Part shown: one piece after another, positions 1 through 7,689 of the stretch | Position numbering within the stretch: position 1 is the first letter of the stretch | Layout: the number at the start of each line of letters is the position of its first letter | Source: JAQIBY01 sp034658655 | GTDB taxonomy: Bacteria; Bacteroidota; Bacteroidia; Bacteroidales; ML635J-15 | DNA: 26,065 nt | Assembly: GCA_034658655.1 (NCBI GenBank) | Contig: JAYEFQ010000011.1 | Location: 1 to 26,065 of the forward strand | Direction: 5' to 3' | The notes under the pieces: generated by a model | What the model saw: only the letters and a program-made list of their open reading frames with translations | The model's database searches: none | What the model was told of the DNA's origin: nothing | Translations under genes and position numbers: made by a program

Positions 1-1240
1 GGTTTTGCAAAAACTCCATATTTTGATTAACTGCATTTTCCATAGAGAATAATCCGTTATCAATATTTAGTACTAGCTCCTGTAAATCGAGATAGTTTTC
101 CAATTCAGTTAAACGGTCAACATTAAAACTATGTATTTGTGTACGCAAATTATTAATGCGAGTTTCAATTGCTGCATTGTTTTTCTTCGCTTTGTACAGG
201 TTTAATAAATGAATTTTCGATGTGAATGTGTTATCGTTTTGGAGGAAACTGATCAGTTCATTGCGTTCAGATTGCAAACTGTCATTCGTCATAACACGAT
301 TGACCATTTCTTTGACAATAAGCCCACGGGTTTGCTTTAGTCCTGCAATTTCAGCTTCTTTTATTTCTCTGCTGTTTTTTCCGTTTTGCCCGGCTTTAAT
401 GATTGTTTTTAATGTGGAATTCATTTCCATATTATCAATTTCATTTTTAGCTGCACTTGGCAATGGGCTGTTTGCCAACAATGCTCCGGCTTTGTCAAAT
501 TCGCCTGTTGCTGAATTTTGTATGTAGGTTAAGGTGACTTCATCAGAAATGAATCCGTCTAACTCACTTAGTTCAGTTGCGACTTCCGTGCTGTTCGTTG
601 TGCTTGCATTTTCAACTTCGGATAACATAATATAGGTTTCTCCATTGTCTGTCAGTTCAGACAATTCAAACGATTTGAGTGTTATTTCTGAATCAAGGGT
701 TTCGATGTCTCCTATGGATTCTCCTACTGATTTGCCTTTAATGACAATGCCACCTCCTCCGGAATCTTCCGTGCAGTCATCGTTAATATAATCATCTGTT
801 TGTCCTAAATTGTTTATTTTACTACCAGTAAAATGTAGAATTTTATGCGCATCATCCGCATGGCTATAATATTCATACAAAGGAATATCTAAATAGCTTG
901 CAATGTTTTGATCCACATAAAAATCGCGCTCTGTTGATGTTCCGTAATGGTCAAATTCATTACCGGCATAATCTTCGCCTGAACTTGCATTGTGTTCTCC
1001 CTGGTATTTTCTCATGTTACCATCTACAATAGACATGGCATAGGTGTTTTGAGAAAAATTGTTGCAACGGAATTCTGTGCCAGTTTCGCCAATGTCAACA
1101 TAACTACCTTCAATAAAATCAGAGTTTTTCCCCATCACAATGGCTGCGCTCACGTTACTTGCGCCAGAGATATTGTTAAATGTGTTGTCTCTGATTTGTG
1201 TTGCACTTTCGCCTGTTAAATGAATTTTAGTTTTTTTCAT
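1..1240 (-). CDS. partial T9SS-cargo-like protein, beta-helix end plus helical region
   Basis: An uninterrupted minus-strand frame runs from an ATG at 1238-1240 off the left edge (413 codons seen); an in-frame TAG lies five codons upstream of that ATG. The first ~130 residues read like the last rungs of a parallel beta-helix, with phrases such as IRDNTFNNISG, FRCNNFSQNTYAM and AGNEFDHYGT. An acidic stretch with a Gly run (DDCTEDSGGGG) follows, then about 200 residues of charged, helix-prone sequence. In large secreted Bacteroidota proteins of this kind a signal peptide and many beta-helix rungs normally precede this part; here the first residues (MKKTKIHLTGES) are not a signal peptide. The head is therefore absent or lies in DNA no longer adjacent, so this may be a truncated gene. 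The C-terminus and any T9SS sorting domain lie outside the window. No specific function can be assigned. Confidence 0.7.
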   Translation of the reverse strand, partial: MKKTKIHLTGESATQIRDNTFNNISGASNVSAAIVMGKNSDFIEGSYVDIGETGTEFRCNNFSQNTYAMSIVDGNMRKYQGEHNASSGEDYAGNEFDHYGTSTERDFYVDQNIASYLDIPLYEYYSHADDAHKILHFTGSKINNLGQTDDYINDDCTEDSGGGGIVIKGKSVGESIGDIETLDSEITLKSFELSELTDNGETYIMLSEVENASTTNSTEVATELSELDGFISDEVTLTYIQNSATGEFDKAGALLANSPLPSAAKNEIDNMEMNSTLKTIIKAGQNGKNSREIKEAEIAGLKQTRGLIVKEMVNRVMTNDSLQSERNELISFLQNDNTFTSKIHLLNLYKAKKNNAAIETRINNLRTQIHSFNVDRLTELENYLDLQELVLNIDNGLFSMENAVNQNMEFLQN

Positions 1241-1364
1241 AATACAATTTGTCTAAATAAAATACATAAGAATTTAATTTCTAAAAATTCTTCGTGTAAT
1301 GTTGTTAAAGTTTTTGCAGCTGTAAAAATTAAATGATTACCTTTGTAATGCTTAAATACATGAG

Positions 1365-1391
1365 GAATGTTGGGGTGCAAGCCCCGCATTC
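1365..1391. repeat. REP-like palindrome
   Basis: Arms GAATG/CATTC (1365-1369, 1387-1391) enclose GGGG/CCCC (1372-1375, 1382-1385) around a TGCAAG loop. The GGGG-TGCAAG-CCCC core resembles the GGCTAAAGCCC core of the element near 15795. There is no T-tract, so it is a dispersed palindrome rather than a clear terminator. Confidence 0.5.
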
Positions 1392-1558
1392 TTCTTTTAA
1401 TACCTCTAATATAAATTAAAAAATGTAATAAAACAATAGTAATCTGTTTTTTTTTAAAACGAATGGTCTTTATTCATATTATTATGGTTTGATATGTAAC
1501 AAATGATTTGTATTGTTAATGTGCATTTTCCCTTTAGTGCTTGCTATAATATTTTCTA

Positions 1559-1589
1559 CTTGCCCAATTTTTATGATTCACTAACTTAG
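1559..1589 (+). promoter_or_regulatory. candidate promoter of the histidine kinase gene
   Basis: CTTG at 1559-1562 (near -33 TTTG) and TAACTTAG at 1582-1589 (one mismatch to TAnnTTTG) are 19 bp apart, close to the Bacteroidota primary sigma spacing. The kinase ATG is 17 nt downstream of the -7 element. Confidence 0.45.
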
Positions 1590-1606
1590 CATCAAAATTT
1601 AATGAG

Positions 1607-2569
1607 ATGTTACTTAAAATAACTATTCTTTTATCCGTTGTTTTTCAGGTGATTGCTGCACTCATGGCAATTCGTCTTACTAAAAAAACAAAATATAATC
1701 TTGCGTGGATGCTCATTACCATTGGTTTGGCTGCGCTTTTGGTACGACGTGTGGTAGAGTTTTTACCCCTTGTCAGTGATTTTCAGCCACAGGATTTTCG
1801 CCTGCTTTTTATCTGGATTGGTGCAATCAGCTCCTTGTTTTTCGCTCTAGGTGTAATTCTTATCCGACAAATTTTTAATTATATTTATCGGGTTGAATCT
1901 GAACGTCGGCATGCTGAAACTCAAATGCTATCATCTGTTATTGCTGCGGAGGAATCAGAGCGAATTCGTTTGTCACGGGAATTACATGATGGACTCGGGC
2001 CTTTAATGTCAAGTATAAAAATGACAGTTTCTGCCATTGAGAAACAAGCGGAAAATGAAAATCAAAAACAATTGGCTGCAAATGTCAATATGTTAGTTCA
2101 GGAAGCATTAAAATCAGTAAAGGATATTTCTGCAAATTTATCGCCTCAAATGTTGAATCACTTTGGATTGCACAAAGCACTAACGAATTTTATTATAAAA
2201 ATTAATGAGACAAATCAATTGCAAGTGAGGTTTTCGATGAACGAACCCGAGGCACGACTCAAATCTAATCATGAAATTATACTATATCGAGTTGCTTGTG
2301 AGTTAATTACCAATACGTTTCAACATGCAGAGGCAAATTGTGCAAATTTAGAAATTATTGAAAAAAAATCCTATTTGATTTTGAGTTACTCTGATGACGG
2401 GAAAGGGTTTGAAGTGGCTAAGGTTTTGAATGAAAAGCAAGGCATGGGGGTTGCCAATATTTATTCTCGCATTTCGTCTTTGCATGGTAGTGTCGATATA
2501 TTATCAAAGGCCAAGGATGGCATGAATGTGAAAATTTATATACCTTTGAAACATGAACAGTCAGAATGA
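1607..2569 (+). CDS. NarL-family sensor histidine kinase (HisKA_3 / HATPase_c)
   Basis: This membrane sensor kinase has 320 residues. Three hydrophobic segments (about residues 4-23, 31-50 and 67-90) leave almost no extracytoplasmic loop, so the stimulus is probably sensed in or at the membrane. A coiled linker leads to the dimerisation/phosphoacceptor helix with SRELHDGLGPLMSSIKM; His127 is the expected autophosphorylation site of the HisKA_3 family. The C-terminal ATPase domain has an N-box ELITNTFQHA (Asn236), a G1 box DDGKGF (263-268) and a G2 box GMGVANI (279-285), so it looks catalytically complete. Its last codons overlap the start of the response regulator by 17 bp, so the two are co-translated and almost certainly cognate. 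The signal and target genes cannot be read from the sequence. Confidence 0.93.
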   Translation: MLLKITILLSVVFQVIAALMAIRLTKKTKYNLAWMLITIGLAALLVRRVVEFLPLVSDFQPQDFRLLFIWIGAISSLFFALGVILIRQIFNYIYRVESERRHAETQMLSSVIAAEESERIRLSRELHDGLGPLMSSIKMTVSAIEKQAENENQKQLAANVNMLVQEALKSVKDISANLSPQMLNHFGLHKALTNFIIKINETNQLQVRFSMNEPEARLKSNHEIILYRVACELITNTFQHAEANCANLEIIEKKSYLILSYSDDGKGFEVAKVLNEKQGMGVANIYSRISSLHGSVDILSKAKDGMNVKIYIPLKHEQSE

Positions 2570-3197
2570 TATTCGAATTATACTGGTAGATGATCATACG
2601 CTTTTTCGCAATGGATTGAAAAATTTATTGAATGGTATTGATGGGTTTAATGTCGTTGGTGAAGCTGAAAATGGAAAGCGATTTTTGGAATTGCTCAATG
2701 AAATTACGCCGGATATTGTTTTGCTTGACATCGCAATGCCTGTGATGGATGGGGTAGAGGCGGCGACAAAAGCCTTGGAAATGCATGAGAATATGCTCAT
2801 TATTACTTTGTCAATGTTTGCAGATGAGGCCTATTATAAACAAATGGTTGAGGCCGGTGTTCGTGGTTTTATTTTAAAAGATGTCGATATTTCAGAGGTA
2901 GAAACTGCCATTCGAACGGTTTATAAAGGACGTACCTTCTTTTCACAAGAACTGTTACAAGCGCTAATGTCAGGATTGCATGACGGTGGTGTGGAGAATT
3001 ATGAGCTTTCCGATCGAGAAATAGAAGTGATCCAACATGTTTGTATGGGAAAATCAAATATTGAAATTGCGGATGATTTGTGTATTTCAAAACGAACCGT
3101 AGAAAAACACAGAGCCAATATAATGGAAAAAACCCACTGTAAAAACACAGCTAGCCTTGTGATTTTTGCCGTGAAAAATAAAATTGTAGATGTATGA
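2553..3197 (+). CDS. LuxR/NarL-type response regulator
   Basis: This 214-residue two-domain regulator is the partner of the overlapping kinase. The receiver domain (about 1-125) has the acidic pair Asp13/Asp14, the phospho-acceptor Asp59 in LLDIAMP, the switch Ser87 and the conserved Lys109 in FILKDVD. The C-terminal LuxR/GerE helix-turn-helix (about 150-212) carries ELSDREIEVI, GKSNIEIADDL and SKRTVEKHRANIMEK. All receiver active-site residues are present, so phosphorylation-dependent DNA binding is expected. The start is the ATG inside the kinase 3' end; no later Met would keep the first beta strand. The 3' side opens into a gene-free repeat island, so no target gene is linked by operon structure. 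Confidence 0.94.
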   Translation: MNSQNDIRIILVDDHTLFRNGLKNLLNGIDGFNVVGEAENGKRFLELLNEITPDIVLLDIAMPVMDGVEAATKALEMHENMLIITLSMFADEAYYKQMVEAGVRGFILKDVDISEVETAIRTVYKGRTFFSQELLQALMSGLHDGGVENYELSDREIEVIQHVCMGKSNIEIADDLCISKRTVEKHRANIMEKTHCKNTASLVIFAVKNKIVDV

Positions 3198-3285
3198 GTG
3201 TAATTTTTAAATCCCAAATTTCAAACTTTTACTCTGTGCAAAACTGCTGATCAGTTGAGAAATCTTAATGGTAAAAAAAGAAAAC

Positions 3286-3362
3286 ATTAAGTTCATTAAG
3301 CAATTAAGAACATTAAGAAAAAACTACCTTAATGAAATCCTTAATTTTCTTAATTCCTTAAT
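3286..3362. repeat. phased ATTAAG / CTTAAT word cluster
   Basis: Four ATTAAG words (3286, 3295, 3303, 3312) are followed by four reverse-complement CTTAAT words (3328, 3340, 3349, 3357), mostly 8-9 bp apart. The two halves form an imperfect inverted repeat centred near 3322, with an A-rich loop. It lies about 90 bp after the regulator stop codon and could fold as a weak 3' hairpin. Confidence 0.7.
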
Positions 3363-3402
3363 GGTGAAGAAAAAGCACCAAATCTCAAATAACAAATTAC
3401 AA

Positions 3403-3444
3403 ACCTGCCAGCCATGCCTAAATGGCACGCAGGTGGCAGGCTGG
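3403..3444. repeat. REP-like nested palindrome
   Basis: Several complementary arms overlap: ACCTGC/GCAGGT (3403-3408, 3429-3434), CCTGCC/GGCAGG (3404-3409, 3435-3440) and CCAGCC/GGCTGG (3408-3413, 3439-3444), with TGCC-TAAAT-GGCA at the centre. GC-rich overlapping arms in an AT-rich spacer fit a dispersed extragenic palindrome. Confidence 0.6.
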
Positions 3445-3637
3445 TAAGCATCAATTTAACAAATTCCAAACGGATGTATTGTGCTAAACTGCTTGCTGCT
3501 TGCTGTGATTGATATTTTTTGCATCTACGCGTTTTTGTAACCTCGCTCGCTCGGTTTTCTCCCTCGCCTCTACGCATCTTCGTTTTTCCCATTGAATGAT
3601 AATTGTTCCCATCGCCCGCTCTCCCGTTCGTTTTTCT

Positions 3638-3819
3638 CCATCGCTTTCCCTTTTCAACCGAATGACTTTTTTCTAGCGCATCCACGCGTCAACGCAACTA
3701 CTCATCTTCGTCTTTTCCCATTGAATAACCATCGCTTTCCCTTTCCACCCGAATGACTTTTTTCTAGTGCATCCACGCGTCCACGCAACTACGCATTTTC
3801 GTTTTTTCCCATTGAATAA
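3638..3819. repeat. 91-bp imperfect tandem repeat, two copies plus partial copy
   Basis: Copy 1 is 3638-3728 and copy 2 is 3729-3819, both exactly 91 bp and sharing CCATCGCTTTCCC, GAATGACTTTTTTCTAG, GCATCCACGCGT and CCCATTGAATAAC. A partial related copy (CTACGCATCTTCG then CCCATTGAATGA) precedes them near 3567-3600, and the first bases of another unit follow 3820. I see no coding capacity or insertion-sequence signal. Confidence 0.85.
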
Positions 3820-3892
3820 CCATTGTTTTTTCTTATCTTGCCTGCGTTTTCGTGCTTTGATGCATTTATGGTGTTAAAAAGCTAATTTTATT

Positions 3893-3928
3893 CGTATTAA
3901 TACGTAATTGAGTTGGTATTATTACGTA
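3893..3928. promoter_or_regulatory. palindromic candidate operator upstream of capB
   Basis: A perfect 12-bp palindrome CGTATTAATACG (3893-3904) overlaps a perfect 8-bp inverted repeat, TACGTAAT (3901-3908) with ATTACGTA (3921-3928). Its right end is 71 bp before the capB ATG, a reasonable place for a transcription-factor site. No clear TAnnTTTG promoter is visible between it and the gene. Confidence 0.45.
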
Positions 3929-3999
3929 GGAAATTTGAAAACATGCAATTTTACAATGGAGTGAACAGAAATTTTTAATAAAATTTAAAACTGAATATT

Positions 4000-5253
4000 A
4001 TGTCAGACATTTTTAACAAAATCAGAACTGAAAAAGGTCCTTTGGGTCGTTATCAAGAGCAAGCACACGGTTATTTCACATTTCCAAAACTCGAAGGTGA
4101 AATTAAGCCGCGCATGATATTTAATGGAAAGGAAGTCCTTACTTGGAGTTTAAATAATTACCTGGGTCTTGCCAATCATCCCGAAGTTAGAAAAGCGGAT
4201 GCAGAAGCTGCTGCTGAATACGGAATGGCTTATCCAATGGGTGCCCGTATGATGTCAGGACAAACAAAATTTCATGAAGAGTTAGAGCAAAAGCTTGCGA
4301 AATTTGTTAAAAAAGAAGACGCTTTTCTCTTAAATTACGGATATCAGGGTATGGTTTCTACTATTGATGCTTTGGTTGACCGTCGTGATGTTATTGTTTA
4401 TGATTCAGAATCTCACGCTTGTATTCTTGACGGGATGCGCCTACATATGGGAAAACGCTTTGTATTTCCGCATAATGACATTGAAAATTTGGATAAACAA
4501 CTTGAACGCGCAACAAAAATTGCTGAAAGACAAGGTGGCGGCGTAATGGTTATTACAGAAGGTGTTTTCGGAATGGCTGGTGATCTTGGTCATTTGCACG
4601 AAATTGCAAAATTAAAAGCGAAACATGATTTCCGTTTAGTAGTAGATGATGCACATGGATTTGGCACAATGGGTGAAACTGGTGCCGGAACCGGAGAACA
4701 TTATGGTGTTCAAGATGAAATAGATGTGTATTTCTCAACTTTTGCAAAATCAATGGCCGGAATTGGTGCTTTTGTTGCTGCCGATAAAGATATTGTTGAT
4801 TTCTTGAGATACAATATGCGTTCCCAAACCTTTGCGAAAGCCTTGCCGATGCCTATGGTTAAAGGTGCCATTAAACGTCTTGAATTACTTCAAACACAAC
4901 CAGAACTTAAAGCAACCCTTTGGAAAGTTGTTGACACTTTACAAGCCGGATTGAAAGAACGTGGTTTTAATATCGGGGAAACCGAATCTTGTGTAACTCC
5001 AGTTTATTTTGAAAGTGGCTTGGTCGAAGGAACAAACTGTGTGATTGATTTGCGTGAAAACTATAATATATTCTGCTCAATCGTCGTTTACCCTGTGGTT
5101 CCAAAAGATACCATTATGTTACGTCTTATTCCAACTGCTGCTCATTCATTGGATGATGTCAATGAAACATTAGAAGCATTCTCCGTAATCCGTGATAAAA
5201 TGGCTGCCGGCGAATATAAAAAAGGTGAAATACAAAATATGAGTCTCGATTAA
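4000..5253 (+). CDS. capB: PLP-dependent alpha-oxoamine synthase, probable cysteate fatty acyltransferase
   Basis: This 417-residue fold-type I PLP enzyme belongs to the alpha-oxoamine synthase family (KBL, AONS, serine palmitoyltransferase). It keeps SLNNYLGLANHP near residues 50-61, a substrate-binding His in DSESHACILDG, the DDAHGFG motif (Asp217 for the pyridine nitrogen, His219) and the Schiff-base lysine Lys250 in FAKSMAGIG. The next gene, 10 bp on, is a threonine-synthase-like enzyme of the kind that makes L-cysteate. That pair is the described capnine/sulfonolipid locus: this enzyme would condense cysteate with a fatty acyl thioester and release CO2, giving the 3-keto precursor of capnine (also named sulA in the literature). 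Family and active site are seen; the substrate is inferred from context. A generic 2-amino-3-ketobutyrate CoA ligase remains the main alternative. Confidence 0.75.
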   Translation: MSDIFNKIRTEKGPLGRYQEQAHGYFTFPKLEGEIKPRMIFNGKEVLTWSLNNYLGLANHPEVRKADAEAAAEYGMAYPMGARMMSGQTKFHEELEQKLAKFVKKEDAFLLNYGYQGMVSTIDALVDRRDVIVYDSESHACILDGMRLHMGKRFVFPHNDIENLDKQLERATKIAERQGGGVMVITEGVFGMAGDLGHLHEIAKLKAKHDFRLVVDDAHGFGTMGETGAGTGEHYGVQDEIDVYFSTFAKSMAGIGAFVAADKDIVDFLRYNMRSQTFAKALPMPMVKGAIKRLELLQTQPELKATLWKVVDTLQAGLKERGFNIGETESCVTPVYFESGLVEGTNCVIDLRENYNIFCSIVVYPVVPKDTIMLRLIPTAAHSLDDVNETLEAFSVIRDKMAAGEYKKGEIQNMSLD

Positions 5254-5263
5254 ATTCAATATA

Positions 5264-6583
5264 ATGCAAGATAAAAAATTTACACTCAAATGTACAAAAT
5301 GCGGACTAGTGATTGATGATTTTCAGTCATGGTTTGAGTTTAACCAAGTGTGTCCGAAGTGTGGAGCAAAACATGTTGAAGCCATTTATCCATTTAAATA
5401 TGACGGACTGTCACCTTTAATGGAAACTCCGAATAATGAGGCGGATTCAATTTGGTTGTACAAAGACTTCCTCCCTTTGGATAATGATGAAAATATTATT
5501 TCATTTAAAGAAGGTGCAATTCCTCTTGAGCGTTGGACATTTCTTGAAGATTTTGCTCGTGACCAGTATGGAATTAATATTGAGACACAGGTTTATCGTA
5601 ATGATTTGAATGGAGGAACCGGAACATTTAAAGATACAGCAGCAAGTCTTGCAGCAAGTGTATTGAAAGAAGCCGGCGTAAAAAATTATGTAGTTGCCAG
5701 TACTGGCAATACTGCAACGTCATTCGGTAAATATCTTGCAATGGCCGGAATTAATGCCTATATTTTCATGCCAATTGATGCGTTAAAAGCTTCTGAAGCT
5801 GCCATTAATGCATTTGGGCAAAAGGTATTCCGTGTTCAAGGCGATTATACAAAAGCTAAAGAAATGGCAGCACAATTTGCTAAAAAACACGGTTTCTTAA
5901 TGACAGGCGGAAATGTTGATCCTTTGCGCGTTGAGGCAAAGAAAACTATGGTGTATGAATGGTATCGGCAGTTAGGTAAGTTGCCGGATGTTTATGTTCA
6001 AGCATTGAGTGGTGGAACTGGTCCAATTGCAATTGAAAAAGCATTGAAAGATGCGGAAGGAACTCAATTTGCCAGAAAAATGCCTCGTCAAATTTTGGTG
6101 CAACCCGATAAATGTCCACCAATGGCTATGGCTTGGGAAAATGCAGTTAATAACAATTTCGCTGATGGTTGGGATGTTAATTTTCCGATTATTGAAAATC
6201 CGCCGACAGTTGTTCCAACCTTGGCGACAGGTAAACCCGGAACTTATCCTATAATTTCCCGTTTGGTGAAAAAAACAGGTGGTAGTATTATTCAAATGGA
6301 AGAGGCGAAAATTTATGACATTTCACGATGGGTTGCTTTTGAGCAAAAAGTTGCCATGGGACCTGCTTCAGCAGTTTGTCTCGGAGGTTTCCTTAATGCG
6401 CTGAAGTTAGGGCTTATTAAAGATGGTGAAACTGTTCTGATTAATACTGGCGAAGGTGTTGCAAGAGCTCCTGAATTTATGGAAGAACTCATTTATACAA
6501 CCACTGAAGTGAATACTTTGGATGATTGTATGTTACATGATCGGGAGGGCTTAAAGGAAATATTAATCGATAAGATTAAGTAA
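5264..6583 (+). CDS. capA: threonine-synthase-like PLP enzyme, probable cysteate synthase
   Basis: This 439-residue fold-type II PLP enzyme starts with a CxxC pair resembling a zinc ribbon (Cys10, Cys13, Cys30, Cys33), followed by the threonine synthase-like core. Lys123 in GTFKDTAAS is the expected Schiff-base lysine; STGNTATSFG and SGGTGPIAIEKAL are cofactor-binding loops. Archaeal and Bacteroidota cysteate synthases are threonine synthase homologues that convert O-phosphoserine and sulfite to L-cysteate. The reason for that call over ThrC is its position: it sits 10 bp after the oxoamine synthase that would use cysteate, with no homoserine-pathway gene nearby. The start ATG lies just after the capB stop, so the two are one operon. 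A strong hairpin terminator follows. Confidence 0.72.
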   Translation: MQDKKFTLKCTKCGLVIDDFQSWFEFNQVCPKCGAKHVEAIYPFKYDGLSPLMETPNNEADSIWLYKDFLPLDNDENIISFKEGAIPLERWTFLEDFARDQYGINIETQVYRNDLNGGTGTFKDTAASLAASVLKEAGVKNYVVASTGNTATSFGKYLAMAGINAYIFMPIDALKASEAAINAFGQKVFRVQGDYTKAKEMAAQFAKKHGFLMTGGNVDPLRVEAKKTMVYEWYRQLGKLPDVYVQALSGGTGPIAIEKALKDAEGTQFARKMPRQILVQPDKCPPMAMAWENAVNNNFADGWDVNFPIIENPPTVVPTLATGKPGTYPIISRLVKKTGGSIIQMEEAKIYDISRWVAFEQKVAMGPASAVCLGGFLNALKLGLIKDGETVLINTGEGVARAPEFMEELIYTTTEVNTLDDCMLHDREGLKEILIDKIK

Positions 6584-6600
6584 CTTGAAATATCATAAAT

Positions 6601-6631
6601 AAAAAATGGCGGTCATCAACCGCCATTTTTT
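6601..6631. terminator. bidirectional rho-independent terminator
   Basis: A perfect 13-bp stem AAAAAATGGCGGT / ACCGCCATTTTTT encloses the loop CATCA. A-tract and T-tract flank both sides, so it can stop both the capBA transcript (+) and the korAB transcript (-), whose genes converge here. Confidence 0.92.
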
Positions 6632-6667
6632 ATTTATATAAACTTTATACTTTACGAACTTTCTACT

Positions 6668-7687
6668 TTATTCAATCACATGAACGTTTCCTGAATTTAA
6701 CAGGTCATCCATATTTTTGATTTTGCTGTTCGCTTTTTCGTGCTCTACTTGTTCGTCGAGCAAAACTTCGTAGGTTGAGTCTTTAACTGATCGGATTACA
6801 CCAACTGCCACCGGAAAATCTGGGTAAGTCATGCGTCCGAGCATATAATGAAGATTTGGATTTGGGTCATAGGCATTGTGTTCCAATAAATCATCTTCGG
6901 TAATGCCGTTTTCCCCAATGGTAACAACTTTAAGGTTGTACCCTTTGTCAAGAATCAAACCTTTATTTCTTTCTTTTCCGAAAATCATTGGTTTTCCATG
7001 CTCAAGATAAATCGTACGATCATCTTTTACATCTTTACTTGTGATTTGCTCATGGATATCGTTATTGAAAATTACACAATTTTGAAGAATTTCAATGATT
7101 GAAGTTCCTTTGTGTTTATGCGCTTCAATAAAAACTTCTTTCATCACTTTTGGTTCTTTGTCAATCACTCTTGCAAAGAAAGTTCCTTGTGCACCCATGG
7201 TTAATTCCCCTGGGTTAAATGGATTTTCAATGGTTCCGTGAGGTGATGTTTTTGTTACTGAACCTTTTGGTGTAGTTGGTGAGTATTGCCCTTTGGTTAA
7301 TCCGTAGATTTTATTGTTGAATAGCAGCACATTGATGTCGAGATTCCGACGAATCAAGTGGATAAAATGATTTCCTCCAATTGCCATAGAATCACCATCC
7401 CCAGTTATTTCCCATATAGACAATTTTGGGTTTGCTATTTTCATTCCTGAAGCTAATGCAGCAGCTCGCCCGTGTAGTCCATGAAAACCATAAGTTTCAA
7501 TGTAATACGGGAAACGGGATGAACATCCAATTCCTGAAACAAATACGATGTCCTCAATGGGGACATTGATTTCCGGTAAGGCATTTTGTACAGCTGATAA
7601 TATGCTAAAACCTCCGCAGCCAGCACACCATTTAACGGGACCGTCAACTACAAAGTCTTTTTTTGTTAATTTATGTGTGTTTTCCAT
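6668..7687 (-). CDS. korB: 2-oxoglutarate:ferredoxin oxidoreductase beta subunit
   Basis: This 339-residue TPP-binding subunit works with the alpha subunit encoded just upstream. The complex oxidatively decarboxylates a 2-oxoacid (2-oxoglutarate is the usual substrate of this Bacteroidota pair) to the acyl-CoA and reduces ferredoxin. Cys21 and Cys24 (WCAGCGG), Cys55 (GIGCSS) and the later Cys in LQNCVIFN match the four [4Fe-4S] ligands of the family. The TPP/Mg motif is GDGDSMAIGGNH (from residue 96), ending in NN about 30 residues later. Only two nucleotides separate it from the korA stop, so the two are translated together. No separate ferredoxin-like delta subunit is present here. Substrate preference between 2-oxoglutarate and pyruvate cannot be proved from motifs alone. 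Confidence 0.93.
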   Translation of the reverse strand: MENTHKLTKKDFVVDGPVKWCAGCGGFSILSAVQNALPEINVPIEDIVFVSGIGCSSRFPYYIETYGFHGLHGRAAALASGMKIANPKLSIWEITGDGDSMAIGGNHFIHLIRRNLDINVLLFNNKIYGLTKGQYSPTTPKGSVTKTSPHGTIENPFNPGELTMGAQGTFFARVIDKEPKVMKEVFIEAHKHKGTSIIEILQNCVIFNNDIHEQITSKDVKDDRTIYLEHGKPMIFGKERNKGLILDKGYNLKVVTIGENGITEDDLLEHNAYDPNPNLHYMLGRMTYPDFPVAVGVIRSVKDSTYEVLLDEQVEHEKANSKIKNMDDLLNSGNVHVIE

Positions 7688-7689
7688 GA

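Larger units (their letters stand above)
1241..1606. other. gene-free AT-rich spacer, 366 bp
   Basis: This spacer separates the two divergent neighbours. It holds the palindrome at 1365-1391, A/T runs near 1440-1460, and the candidate kinase promoter near its right end. I see no coding frame that would supply the missing head of the left-hand gene. Confidence 0.6.
3198..3999. other. gene-free repeat-rich island, 802 bp
   Basis: This is the longest non-coding stretch of the window. In order it holds CAAATT-type low-complexity words, the ATTAAG/CTTAAT cluster, a REP-like palindrome, a pyrimidine-rich segment rich in CTACGC/CCACGC words including a 91-bp tandem repeat, and palindromic DNA near the following gene. 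Short open frames here carry repeat-derived, family-less sequence. Confidence 0.7.

Noticed and set aside
3350..3685. 111-codon minus-strand open frame in the repeat island
   Set aside because: It lies over low-complexity words, the REP-like palindrome and the start of the tandem repeat, has no family-like motif, and its composition (Lys/Arg/Gly) follows from the repeat DNA.
3638..3819. CRISPR array
   Set aside because: The 91-bp units are directly adjacent with no unique spacers and only two copies, and there are no cas genes.
4000..5253. 2-amino-3-ketobutyrate CoA ligase (kbl) or AONS (bioF)
   Set aside because: Neither tdh nor any biotin gene is adjacent; coupling with the cysteate-synthase-like gene favours cysteate acyltransferase.
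5264..6583. Plain threonine synthase (thrC)
   Set aside because: The fold fits, but the adjacent oxoamine synthase, N-terminal CxxC pairs and lack of thrA/thrB neighbours fit cysteate synthase better. I kept the uncertainty in the confidence.
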